From NCBI GenBank assembly GCA_002477955.1, contig DLLE01000010.1:1-16422 (forward strand): a stretch of DNA of 16,422 bases, given 5' to 3'. The notes beneath the pieces are model-generated. The model saw only the letters and a list, made by a program, of their open reading frames with translations. It had not been told where the DNA came from and searched no databases. The first letter of the stretch is position 1; each line of letters starts with the position of its first letter. Positions 1 to 7,539 of the stretch are shown here, in pieces. Source of the DNA: Treponema sp. UBA7570. Its GTDB lineage: Bacteria; Spirochaetota; Spirochaetia; Treponematales; Treponemataceae. The position numbers and the translations under genes were made by a program.

Positions 1-737
1 TAGTAAATCCATAGGAACGTGCAGATTTTCATTTCTTTTTGAGGCTTCTGCAGAATCTCGTAGCGGTCGCTTGTTACATAAACGATTTCCGCAGGTCCAA
101 GCTCATGCTCGTCAGCGTAGCCGAGGTTCATATATGCAAAGTTTTCAAAAGAAAGGCAGTGAGCAAGAATTGAGCCTTTTGCGTCTTTTTTTATTCCGAT
201 TTGAAGCGGCGTTCTGCCCATCTTGTCTCTTGCGCCGTAAATTCCTTCTGGAGTGGCAACAAGCATTGTGATTGAGCCTTTTATTTTTTTCTGAACGTAT
301 TGAATTCCTTCGAGAATTGTTTTTTGAGTGTTTAGAAGCGCAAGAATAAGTTCTGTCTGGTTTATTTCTCCGCCGGACATTTCAAGAAAAGCGCCGCCGT
401 TTTCGATAATCTCTTTTGAAAGTTCGTCTTTATTTGTAACGATTCCAACGGTTGTAAGCGCAAAACGTCCAAGGTGAGAGCAGGCAAGAAGAGGCTGCGG
501 CTCGTAGTCTGAAATACAGCCGATTCCGATGCGGCCTTTCATCTCCTCAATGTCGTTTTCAAATTTTGTTCTGAACGGAGAATTCTGGATGTTGTGAATT
601 GCACGCTGAAATTTGTCATCTTCGCGATAGACTGCAAGTCCGCCGCGGCGGGTTCCTAAATGTGAATGATAGTCAGTTCCGAAAAATAAATCCATCGAAC
701 AGTCGTCTTTTGAAGCAACGCCAAAAATTCCGCCCAT
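1..737 (-). CDS. PurF-like amidophosphoribosyltransferase with degenerate glutaminase domain (partial, C-terminus outside window)
   Basis: The first 245 residues are visible; the frame runs off the left edge. The start is the ATG at 737, with an AGAGG ribosome site 7 bases upstream. The protein begins MGGIFGVAS, which aligns with the MCGIFG start of class II glutamine amidotransferases, and continues with a stretch like the LQHRGQ region (SHLGTRRGG, 25-33) and a QPLL segment. Near the edge, KICTFLWIY matches the start of the PurF phosphoribosyltransferase domain. PurF makes phosphoribosylamine from PRPP and glutamine, the first step of purine synthesis. Here the N-terminal nucleophile Cys is Gly2, the HxR glutamine-binding motif is replaced by C74-I-S, and the HNG oxyanion motif by T-T-V-G (95-98). 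Glutamine hydrolysis is therefore unlikely. I recall similar Cys-less PurF homologues in clostridia, so this is probably an established subfamily and not a damaged gene. The transferase half cannot be judged. Confidence 0.82.
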   Translation of the reverse strand, partial: MGGIFGVASKDDCSMDLFFGTDYHSHLGTRRGGLAVYREDDKFQRAIHNIQNSPFRTKFENDIEEMKGRIGIGCISDYEPQPLLACSHLGRFALTTVGIVTNKDELSKEIIENGGAFLEMSGGEINQTELILALLNTQKTILEGIQYVQKKIKGSITMLVATPEGIYGARDKMGRTPLQIGIKKDAKGSILAHCLSFENFAYMNLGYADEHELGPAEIVYVTSDRYEILQKPQKEMKICTFLWIY

Positions 738-776
738 AAATGTACCTCTTTGAAGTCTTTGCAAAAATAAAGCACA

Positions 777-805
777 ATTATAGTGCCAAGACGATTTTTT
801 TACAA
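777..805 (-). promoter_or_regulatory. Promoter for the PurF-like gene
   Basis: On the minus strand a perfect TATAAT (782-777) lies 17 bases downstream of TTGTAA (805-800). The expected transcription start is near 770, giving a leader of about 33 bases that includes the ribosome site. A GCAC/GTGC inverted repeat (772-786) brackets the -10 and could be an operator, but it is short. Confidence 0.7.
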
Positions 806-822
806 TAAACGGTAAAATTTAC

Positions 823-895
823 CCCGGATCGTTGCGGAAAGACCGCAGCGAAGCGAGGACTTATAGCAAGAGCCGGATATGACAGAGGATGCGGT
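823..895. repeat. GC-rich insert with a hairpin in the divergent intergenic region
   Basis: About 70 bases of clearly higher GC content sit in an AT-rich intergenic region. The arms at 830-837 and 843-850 form an 8-bp stem with one T-G wobble and an AAAGA loop. No T-run follows, so it is not a terminator. It looks like an intergenic dispersed repeat of the REP type. No second copy is visible in this window, so the repeat status is inference. Confidence 0.35.
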
Positions 896-948
896 TTGTG
901 ATTTTTTGATTTATTGAATAGAACATTTTTTTATGGTAGTTTTTAAGA

Positions 949-2121
949 ATGAAAGAACTTGAATTGAAATATGGATGCAATCCAAACCAGAAACCTGCCC
1001 GGGTTTTTGTTGATGAAGGTGATCTTCCAATTGCTGTTTTGAACGGAAGACCTGGTTATATAAATTTGCTCGACGCTTTGAATGGCTGGCAGCTTGTTAA
1101 GGAATTGAAGGACGCTACCGGACTTCCTGCCGCAACTTCTTTTAAGCATGTTTCTCCTGCTGGCGCTGCAATTGGCAAGCCTTTGAACGACACTCTCAAG
1201 CAGATTTATTTTACCGACGGTGTTGAGCTTTCTCCTTTGGCTTGCGCTTATGCCCGTGCCCGTGGTGCTGACAGAATGTCTTCTTTTGGTGATTTTATTT
1301 CTTTGAGCGATGAATGTGACGAAGCTACTGCTCTTTTGATTAAAAAAGAAGTTTCTGACGGTGTTATTGCTCCAGCTTTTTCTGACAAAGCTCTTGAAAT
1401 TTTGAAGGCTAAAAAGAACGGAAATTACTGTGTTATTCAGATTGATCCGTCTTACGTTCCTCCGGCAACTGAAGTTAAGCAGGTTTTTGGCGTAAAATTT
1501 GAACAGGGGCACAATTTTATAAAAATTGACGAAAGCTGTCTTTCTAATATTGTTACGAAAAATAAAAATTTGAGCGAGGATGAAAAACATAACCTTATTA
1601 TTGCTCTTATTACTCTCAAATATACTCAGTCAAATTCTGTATGTTACGTAAAAGACGGCCAGGCGATTGGAATTGGCGCTGGACAGCAAAGCCGCGTTCA
1701 CTGTACACGCCTTGCTGGTCAAAAAGCTGACAACTGGTGGCTGCGTCAGTCGCCAAAAGTGCTCGGATTGCAGTTTGTTGACGGAATTAAACGCGCAGAC
1801 CGCGATAATGCAATTGACGTTTATATTGGCGAAGAATATGAAGATGTTCTTGCAGAAGGAAGCTGGCAGAGAATTTTCAAAGTAAAGCCTGAAGTTTTTA
1901 CTCGCGAAGAGAAAAAAGAATGGCTTGCTAAAAATACAGATGTTGCTCTCGGCTCAGACGCTTTCTTCCCGTTTGGAGACAATATTGAGCGTGCGCACAA
2001 ATCTGGCGTAACTGTAATTGCTCAGCCGGGAGGTTCGGTTCGCGATGATCAGGTAATCGAAACTGCCGATAAGTATAATATGGTTATGTGCTTTAACGGA
2101 ATTAGACTTTTCCATCACTAG
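949..2121 (+). CDS. Standalone AICAR transformylase (phosphoribosylaminoimidazolecarboxamide formyltransferase)
   Basis: 390 residues covering only the formyltransferase half of PurH. It would transfer a formyl group from 10-formyl-THF to AICAR, giving FAICAR in the cytoplasm. Visible motifs: LKYGCNPNQ (6-14), matching the LRYGxNPHQ start of the domain; SFKHVSPAG (64-72) with the catalytic Lys66-His67 pair; GIGAGQQSRV; SDAFFPFGD; and a C-terminal QPGGSVRD followed by FNGIRLFHH. The IMP cyclohydrolase domain of the usual PurH of about 520 residues is absent, and no cyclohydrolase gene lies nearby. The start has no Shine-Dalgarno sequence; a TATGGT hexamer at 932-937 would start transcription only about 5 bases before the ATG. 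The gene is divergent from the PurF-like gene. Many codons end in T, unlike the more A-rich neighbours, which may indicate high expression. Confidence 0.9.
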   Translation: MKELELKYGCNPNQKPARVFVDEGDLPIAVLNGRPGYINLLDALNGWQLVKELKDATGLPAATSFKHVSPAGAAIGKPLNDTLKQIYFTDGVELSPLACAYARARGADRMSSFGDFISLSDECDEATALLIKKEVSDGVIAPAFSDKALEILKAKKNGNYCVIQIDPSYVPPATEVKQVFGVKFEQGHNFIKIDESCLSNIVTKNKNLSEDEKHNLIIALITLKYTQSNSVCYVKDGQAIGIGAGQQSRVHCTRLAGQKADNWWLRQSPKVLGLQFVDGIKRADRDNAIDVYIGEEYEDVLAEGSWQRIFKVKPEVFTREEKKEWLAKNTDVALGSDAFFPFGDNIERAHKSGVTVIAQPGGSVRDDQVIETADKYNMVMCFNGIRLFHH

Positions 2122-2193
2122 TTTTTTATAAAAGGCGCTGTTTTGCGTAGTTTGTAAGAATTTTTGACGAAAAAATATTAACATATTAAAACT

Positions 2194-2225
2194 AAAAACG
2201 CTCTCTGTCGGGAGCGTTTTTTTTT
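2194..2225 (+). terminator. Rho-independent terminator after the formyltransferase
   Basis: CGCTCTC (2199-2205) pairs with GGGAGCG (2210-2216), with one T-G wobble and a TGTC loop. A run of five A precedes the stem and nine T follow it. Confidence 0.9.
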
Positions 2226-2318
2226 ATGGTCGTTTTTTGCAATGATTTTGAGTTTTTTGTGGCGATTTTGATATTTTTTGGTAGAATAAAACAGGCGATT
2301 TTTTATATTTCAAATTTT

Positions 2319-2344
2319 TATCTAAAAACTGCAATTTTTAGATA
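2319..2344. other. Perfect 10-bp hairpin in the MCP leader
   Basis: TATCTAAAAA (2319-2328) and TTTTTAGATA (2335-2344) are exact inverted repeats around a CTGCAA loop, about 50 bases before the MCP start. It could be an RNA stem-loop or an operator. A TAGAAT hexamer at 2282-2287 may be the -10 box of the MCP promoter, but no convincing -35 is present. The rest of the 274-base gap before the MCP holds only the preceding terminator. Confidence 0.4.
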
Positions 2345-2395
2345 TTTTGTTTAGACATTCGGAAAAATAATTTTTTTTAAGCTGGAGGCATTTTT

Positions 2396-4516
2396 ATGAA
2401 ACTACGTAAGACTGAGAATCAGCAGGAAAAGAAAAAGGGAGGACGCCTATTTCTTCTTATAGGCGGTTTTTTAGCGGGGATTGTAATTTTCTTCAACGTG
2501 CTGCAGATTCGGTTTGTAACAAAAACTACAAAAGAGGAGCTTAAAAAAAGTACAGAATTTGAATATGCCCAGTTTGTAGATACTTATGCAAATCTTGAGC
2601 AAAATGTTATTGAAAAATATTTTGCAGCCCTAGATTACTACTGCAATTCAGACATCATAAAAGGAAATGCAAGCACGGAAGAAATTGTTTCCTGGCTGCG
2701 CGATCATGAGCAGGACAGAAATAAAGATTTTTTTGATTATGTTGCATGGGTTGATAAAGACGGACTTTATTATTCGGATATTGGAACTCAGACGATTGTT
2801 TCTGACCGCGATTATTTTAAAGAAATCATGCAGAACGGCGCAGATTCTTATGTTGATAATCCTGTTCCTTCTAAAGTTTCGTGGAAAACAGTTGTGCATG
2901 TATGCCGTGCTGCCAAACGCAATGGCGAAACAATCGGTTTTTTTTGTGGAAACGTTGAAGAATCTAATTTTGCGAAGGTCCTTGAAGATATAAATCTTGG
3001 TTCGCTTGGCGAAGCTGGGCTTTTTAGCAGCATTGGAAAGGTTATTGCCTCAAATCTTAATTCTGAAAAATTAAAGGAAGAAGTTGATTATATCCGAAAA
3101 AATGACCCGGCTTCTTATTCTGTTTTTCAGACTGCTTGGGCGAATGACAGTCATACTGGAATAATAAAAAATAGTGCTGGCGAAAACATTGTTATTTTTT
3201 CAAAAATTGTAAAGCACACGCCGTGGAAAATTATGCTTTTATTAAAAGAAACAGAAATCAATGCGGCTTCAACTGCAATTTTCTATAAACTTTTAATCTG
3301 CGGAATTATAATTACCGTTATAATCGTTCTTTTTGTAGGTTTTATAATGTACAAACAGATAAAGCCTTTGAGTGTTGTGGAAAACACGATCCGCGGAATT
3401 GCAACTGGAGACGCAGACCTTACGCAAAGAATTCAGTTAAAGAGCAGCAACGAAATTGGACGCGTTGTTGATGGCTTCAATAAATTTTCTGAAAAACTTC
3501 ACATAATTGTTTCAACAATGAAGCAGTCTAAGAACGACCTTGTCGAAGTCGATGAACTTCTGCAGAACAGTACAGAAGACACTGTAGCGGCAATTAGTCA
3601 GATTATTAGCAATATTCAGGGTATGGACAAGCAGATTGGCGTTCAGAGCGAGTCTGTTCACGAAACTGCCGGAGCTGTAAACGAAATTGCTTCAAACATA
3701 GAGTCTTTAAACCGCATGATTGAAAGTCAAAGCGCGGCTGTTACTCAGGCGAGTGCTTCTGTTGAAGAGATGATTGGAAACATCAATTCTGTAAATAATT
3801 CTGTTCAGAGAATGGCTCATACTTTCCACGAGCTTGAAGAGAAGGCGGCAACTGGAATTCAAAAAAATAACGATGTTACGGCAAAAATCGAAGAAATTCA
3901 GGCAGAAAGCCAGGCTTTGCGCGAAGCAAACGTCGTAATCAATGGAATTGCAGAGCAGACAAATCTTTTGGCAATGAATGCGGCAATTGAAGCGGCTCAT
4001 GCGGGCGAAGCAGGAAAGGGATTTAGCGTTGTTGCCGATGAAATTCGTAAACTTTCCGAAGATTCTGGTTCTCAGTCGCAGACAATCGGTAATCAGCTGG
4101 ATAAAATCATAAACAGCATTGAGCAGATGGTTGATGCTTCTGGCATTGCTTCCGATGCGTTTAACGACGTTGCTCAGGAAATCAATTTGACAAACAATCT
4201 TGTTCAGGAAATTTCAAATGCAATGATAGAACAGAATGAAGGTTCAAAACAAATTGCAGTCGCCCTTAACAGCATGAATGACACTTCTAACGAGGTAAAA
4301 ACAGCGTCTTTGGAAATGGCTGAAGGAAATAAGGCGATTCTTGATGAAATAAAAAATCTTCAGGAAGCTACATTCAGCATAAAAGACGGAATGGGCGAAA
4401 TGTCTTCCGGGGCACGCAAAATCAACGAAACTGGAGCGGCGCTTTCTGAACTTGCAAACCGTATGAAAGCTTTAATTGGACAGATTGGTATTCAGGTCGA
4501 TCAGTTCAAAGTTTAA
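2396..4516 (+). CDS. Methyl-accepting chemotaxis protein
   Basis: A 706-residue transmembrane chemoreceptor. Order of parts: a charged N-terminus, membrane segment 1 (about 18-37), an extracytoplasmic sensor of about 255 residues (Cache-like by its WVDKDG and DRDYFKEIM wording), membrane segment 2 (about 296-320), a HAMP domain (about 321-374), and a long coiled-coil signalling domain. The signalling hairpin tip is at about 517-555 and contains EQTNLLAMNAAIEAA and the ADEIRKLSE motif. It signals to CheA/CheW at the cell pole in response to an unknown ligand. No CheR-binding pentapeptide is present; the protein ends QFKV. A GGAGG ribosome site precedes the ATG. It is transcribed alone, with no other chemotaxis genes in the window. 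Confidence 0.93.
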   Translation: MKLRKTENQQEKKKGGRLFLLIGGFLAGIVIFFNVLQIRFVTKTTKEELKKSTEFEYAQFVDTYANLEQNVIEKYFAALDYYCNSDIIKGNASTEEIVSWLRDHEQDRNKDFFDYVAWVDKDGLYYSDIGTQTIVSDRDYFKEIMQNGADSYVDNPVPSKVSWKTVVHVCRAAKRNGETIGFFCGNVEESNFAKVLEDINLGSLGEAGLFSSIGKVIASNLNSEKLKEEVDYIRKNDPASYSVFQTAWANDSHTGIIKNSAGENIVIFSKIVKHTPWKIMLLLKETEINAASTAIFYKLLICGIIITVIIVLFVGFIMYKQIKPLSVVENTIRGIATGDADLTQRIQLKSSNEIGRVVDGFNKFSEKLHIIVSTMKQSKNDLVEVDELLQNSTEDTVAAISQIISNIQGMDKQIGVQSESVHETAGAVNEIASNIESLNRMIESQSAAVTQASASVEEMIGNINSVNNSVQRMAHTFHELEEKAATGIQKNNDVTAKIEEIQAESQALREANVVINGIAEQTNLLAMNAAIEAAHAGEAGKGFSVVADEIRKLSEDSGSQSQTIGNQLDKIINSIEQMVDASGIASDAFNDVAQEINLTNNLVQEISNAMIEQNEGSKQIAVALNSMNDTSNEVKTASLEMAEGNKAILDEIKNLQEATFSIKDGMGEMSSGARKINETGAALSELANRMKALIGQIGIQVDQFKV

Positions 4517-4543
4517 AATCGGAAAAAATTCATATTATGTTTT

Positions 4544-4576
4544 GATTGTAGTGAAGTTCATTTTTTTGCTACAATC
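4544..4576 (+). promoter_or_regulatory. Promoter inside an 8-bp inverted repeat, before the HAD gene
   Basis: TTGTAG (4546-4551) and TACAAT (4570-4575) are 18 bases apart and fit -35 and -10 boxes. They lie inside exact inverted arms GATTGTAG (4544-4551) and CTACAATC (4569-4576). The predicted transcription start falls on or within a base or two of the ATG at 4582. Confidence 0.5.
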
Positions 4577-4581
4577 GGAGT

Positions 4582-5256
4582 ATGTTGTTAAGAAACGATT
4601 TTTCTCAATTTACGCACTTTTTTTGGGATCTTGACGGAACTTTGACACGTTCTGCCGAAGGAATTGTAAACAGTGTGCGTTATGCGCTTGAATGTTTTGG
4701 AATAAAAGAAGCGGACGATGAAAAACTCAAGCGTTTTATCGGGCCTCCGCTTGCAGAGTCGTTCAATGTTTTTTATGGACTGAGCGAAGAGCGGTGCGAT
4801 AAAGCCATAGAAAAATATCGTGAGTTTTATACGGAAAAAGGAATTTTTCAAAATGCAGTTTATGAAGGAATCCCAGAAACCTTGCAAAAACTCAAAGAAA
4901 GCGGAAAAAAACTTTACGTTGCAACTTCAAAACCGGAAGTTTTTATGTTCAGAATTCTGGAACATTTTAATTTATCTCAATACTTTGATTTTGCCGGCGG
5001 CGCGGACATGGCGGAAGCAAGAAGCGAAAAGCACAAAGTTATTGAATATGTAATTAAACACGAAAATTTGCAGGCCGAACGAAAAAACGGCAAGATTTTG
5101 ATGATTGGCGACAGAAAACACGACATTCTCGGAGCGCGAAAAAACGGCTTAAAATGCTGTGCAGTTTTGTGGGGCTATGGAAGCCAGCAGGAATTTGAAG
5201 AATTTAAGGCCGATTTTATAATTTCAAAACCGGGGGATTTAGTTTGTCAAAGCTAG
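4582..5256 (+). CDS. HAD-family phosphatase, phosphoglycolate phosphatase-like
   Basis: 224 residues, the usual size for a cytoplasmic HAD subfamily IA phosphatase. Motif I is DLDGT (Asp16 nucleophile, Asp18 acid/base). Motif II is the Ser in VATSKPE. The Lys of motif III is in the segment around EARSEKHK. Motif IV is GDRKHD at about 176-181. A helical cap lies between motifs I and II and includes FIGPPLAESF. This wording is typical of Gph/PpaX-like and 5'-nucleotidase-like members, so the substrate (phosphoglycolate, a nucleotide or a sugar phosphate) cannot be named. The only purine-rich stretch before the ATG is CGGAG, ending one base from it, which is too close for a normal ribosome site and overlaps the likely transcription start. 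The gene converges with the DUF523 gene. Confidence 0.85.
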   Translation: MLLRNDFSQFTHFFWDLDGTLTRSAEGIVNSVRYALECFGIKEADDEKLKRFIGPPLAESFNVFYGLSEERCDKAIEKYREFYTEKGIFQNAVYEGIPETLQKLKESGKKLYVATSKPEVFMFRILEHFNLSQYFDFAGGADMAEARSEKHKVIEYVIKHENLQAERKNGKILMIGDRKHDILGARKNGLKCCAVLWGYGSQQEFEEFKADFIISKPGDLVCQS

Positions 5257-5289
5257 TTTGACAGATTTTGCTTGTCGGCTTAAATAATT

Positions 5290-5778
5290 TTAAAAAGCAA
5301 AACTCAATTGAAGCGGCGCTTTTGCAAGACGGAGAGATTCAAATAGTTCTTCTATCTGGTTTTCTCCAAAAACTTTTATTCCGTTTTTTAGCAAAAGGTC
5401 TGCCGTTATTCCGTTTCCGTCGATTATTTTGTGGCTGAATGATCCGTCGTAGATTTTTCCAGCTCCGCACGAAGGACTTCTTTCTTTTAAAAGCGCAAAA
5501 GAGCATCCGAACATTTTTGCCGCTTTTAAAACCTGTTGAGCGCCTTTTTTGAATTGAGGAGTTCTGTCGTTGCCTTGCGAGTCGATTACTTTTTCTCCGG
5601 AAATTTCGCAGGGAGAGCGCGGACAGGAAAGTCCTCCCATACATTCCGCACAGACAGGAATTATGTTTGCGATTTTTTTTAGGCGTTCAAAGGTTTCTTC
5701 CTGCAGAATTGAGCCGTTGTTTCCGCCGTCATATTTTACATCAAAACCTAAGAGGCAGGCGCTTACAAGAATGTTCAT
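5290..5778 (-). CDS. DUF523 family protein (TudS-like, probable iron-sulfur desulfurase)
   Basis: 162 residues, the normal length for DUF523. Signature motifs are in order: VSACLLG with Cys8, VKYDGGNNG, PVCAECMGGL with Cys43 and Cys46, PRSPCE with Cys57, and KERSPSCG with Cys104. Characterised DUF523 members (TudS) hold a [4Fe-4S] cluster on three conserved cysteines and remove sulfur from thiouracil. Cys8, one of the PVCAEC cysteines and Cys104 are the likely ligands here, by analogy. The function in this organism is inferred from the family only. No Shine-Dalgarno sequence precedes the ATG. It is a single-gene unit convergent with the HAD gene, with a 33-base gap between stop codons. Confidence 0.85.
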   Translation of the reverse strand: MNILVSACLLGFDVKYDGGNNGSILQEETFERLKKIANIIPVCAECMGGLSCPRSPCEISGEKVIDSQGNDRTPQFKKGAQQVLKAAKMFGCSFALLKERSPSCGAGKIYDGSFSHKIIDGNGITADLLLKNGIKVFGENQIEELFESLRLAKAPLQLSFAF

Positions 5779-5786
5779 AGAAAATA

Positions 5787-5815
5787 ATTATGAATTAAGT
5801 TTGATGGTTGGACAA
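5787..5815 (-). promoter_or_regulatory. Promoter of the DUF523 gene, likely leaderless
   Basis: On the minus strand TTGTCC (5815-5810) and CATAAT (5792-5787) are 17 bases apart. Only 8 bases separate the -10 from the ATG, so transcription should begin at or next to the start codon. This agrees with the absence of a ribosome site. Confidence 0.5.
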
Positions 5816-5930
5816 GAGAAAAGTATAAGCATAGAAAAGAAATAAAAAGAATGAATAACAAAAGAATATCTCTAAAATCTCGAAATAAAAACGGTTGTAT
5901 GATATATTTCATGTTTGGCTGTATATTTAT

Positions 5931-5959
5931 TTGAATTGAATTTAATTAAGTTTTAGAAT
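5931..5959 (+). promoter_or_regulatory. Promoter of the solute-binding lipoprotein gene
   Basis: TTGAAT (5931-5936) and TAGAAT (5954-5959) are exactly 17 bases apart. The predicted start near 5966 leaves a short leader carrying the GGAGGA ribosome site (5970-5975) before the ATG at 5983. Confidence 0.7.
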
Positions 5960-5982
5960 AAATGAGTTTGGAGGAATTTTAA

Positions 5983-7539
5983 ATGAAATGCAAAATTTCA
6001 GCTGTTTGCGCAGCGCTTTTTCTTGCAGTAATTCTTACTTCATGCGGTTCTAAAGAAAAAAATATTATTCCTTTAGAATTGTGGTACGGCGCAACTTTTT
6101 CTGAAGCTGGAGAACCGCCAGCAGATTGGGAAGTTTTTAACATTATCCGCAGAAAATTGAATATCGAGTTAAAAATTTCTGCTGTTCCTGCAAGTTCTAC
6201 TGAAGCGGACAAAAAAATTATAGCTGCCGCAGATGCCGGACGTCTGCCAGATATTTTTGTTGTGAGCGGAACTGTCTTGCCAAAATTGATGAAAAAAGAA
6301 TGTATTTCTTATGTTGATGACATGTACGAGCTTATGCCGACTCGTACTTCTCAAATGTATGATGTAAAAGAGCGCAAGTCGTATGGTTACAAGGGCAAGC
6401 ACTATGCTTTGAGCCAGCCAGGTTCAGTTGTAAAAAATGAAGGAATTTTGATTAGAAAAGACTGGCTTGATAAACTTGGCCTTGAAATTCCTGTAACTCT
6501 CGACGATTACATGAACGTAATGAAGGCTTTTACTTACAGCGATCCTGATGGCAACGGCAAAAATGACACTTATGGTTACGGCGCTTATCTTGAAATCAAA
6601 AAGAATTCAGAAGGTTTGGGTGTGAAATTTGACCCGATTTTTGGCGCTTTTGGAGTAGAAGGAACTTTTGATTTTAACAAAGATACTGCCGGACTTAATA
6701 TTTACAAAGACAGTTATTTTGACGCAGTAAATTTTGTGCGTCAGATGGTTAACGAAAAAGTAATCGATCCGAACTGGGTTGTTTATAAGAAGGATGATTT
6801 TAGAAATGCCTGGAAATCAGGTCGTTTTGGAATTATGCGTGAACAAAATGCAGCCTTTGCCCTCGAAAACAACTATTCACCTTTTGACGAAAAGTTTCCG
6901 GATGGAGAATGGATTGTAATTGAGCCTCCGACAGGTCCTTCTGGGGTTAAATCGGTTGGAATTTACACTGACCAGGGACACCGCATCTATGCAATCAGCA
7001 AAAATGCCAGAGAAAAAGGCAAGATTGAGGCAATTGCAAGGCTTCTTGAATGGATGAGCAGCGAAGAAGGTTATTATCTTTTGGGATTTGGTGAAGAAGG
7101 CGTAAACTACAGACGTGACGAAAATGGAAAAATCACAACTGAAGGTTTGGCTGACCCTTCAAAAGCGTATACTCAAAAATCATTTGCACGTTATCTTCAG
7201 CTTAGAAATTTGATTTTTTATAACAGCGAAGTTGAGCTTGAAAGCCGCTATCCAACCTGGGTAAGCCGCAACGGCAAAAAAATGAGCGCATACGCAGTTT
7301 TAAAAAATATGCAGAATCAGGACTGGACTCCAGCCCTTGGCTCAGAAGGTTTGCCAGCTCCGTCTGCCGAAGTAAAAAAATATTACGAGCAGGGCGTTAT
7401 GGACTTTGTTACAGGAAAACGTGCCCTTATTAGAGAAAACTGGCAGCAGTGGCTCAACGGATTTACACGCATTGGCGGAATCGACTGGGAACGCAAATGT
7501 AAAAATTACGTTGAAAGCAACAACCTGCTTACCGAATAG
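5983..7539 (+). CDS. Extracellular solute-binding lipoprotein (ABC-type, family 1)
   Basis: 518 residues. A short signal peptide ends in the lipobox L18-T-S-C21, so the mature protein is probably lipid-anchored at Cys21. The body resembles family 1 sugar-binding proteins of the long LplA-like type. It has a DPDGNGKNDT segment (187-196) that resembles a calcium loop, and the late segments ARLLEWMSSEEGYYL and NGFTRIGGIDWE. Such proteins deliver oligosaccharides or similar ligands to an ABC permease. No permease or ATPase gene is next to it, so it is an orphan that may share a transporter or feed a sensor. It is transcribed alone from a strong promoter with a strong ribosome site. The ligand cannot be named from sequence. 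Confidence 0.88.
   Translation: MKCKISAVCAALFLAVILTSCGSKEKNIIPLELWYGATFSEAGEPPADWEVFNIIRRKLNIELKISAVPASSTEADKKIIAAADAGRLPDIFVVSGTVLPKLMKKECISYVDDMYELMPTRTSQMYDVKERKSYGYKGKHYALSQPGSVVKNEGILIRKDWLDKLGLEIPVTLDDYMNVMKAFTYSDPDGNGKNDTYGYGAYLEIKKNSEGLGVKFDPIFGAFGVEGTFDFNKDTAGLNIYKDSYFDAVNFVRQMVNEKVIDPNWVVYKKDDFRNAWKSGRFGIMREQNAAFALENNYSPFDEKFPDGEWIVIEPPTGPSGVKSVGIYTDQGHRIYAISKNAREKGKIEAIARLLEWMSSEEGYYLLGFGEEGVNYRRDENGKITTEGLADPSKAYTQKSFARYLQLRNLIFYNSEVELESRYPTWVSRNGKKMSAYAVLKNMQNQDWTPALGSEGLPAPSAEVKKYYEQGVMDFVTGKRALIRENWQQWLNGFTRIGGIDWERKCKNYVESNNLLTE

Noticed and set aside
71..271. Plus-strand open frame over the PurF-like gene
   Set aside because: The minus-strand frame is clearly PurF-like across the whole segment and has a promoter and ribosome site.
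943..1590. 215-codon open frame antisense to the AICAR transformylase
   Set aside because: Low-complexity basic translation, no ribosome site, no family resemblance. It is explained as a shadow of the T-ending codons of the real gene.
2257..2287. Chemotaxis-type (sigma-28) promoter before the MCP gene
   Set aside because: No TAAA-N15-GCCGATAA-like pattern was found; only a TAGAAT hexamer without a good -35 is present.
5245..5263. Inverted repeat TGTCAAA/TTTGACA over the HAD stop codon, considered as terminator or as a third fab-type operator
   Set aside because: It has no T-run, the half-site order and spacing differ from TGACA-N13-TGTCA, and it lies at a gene end.
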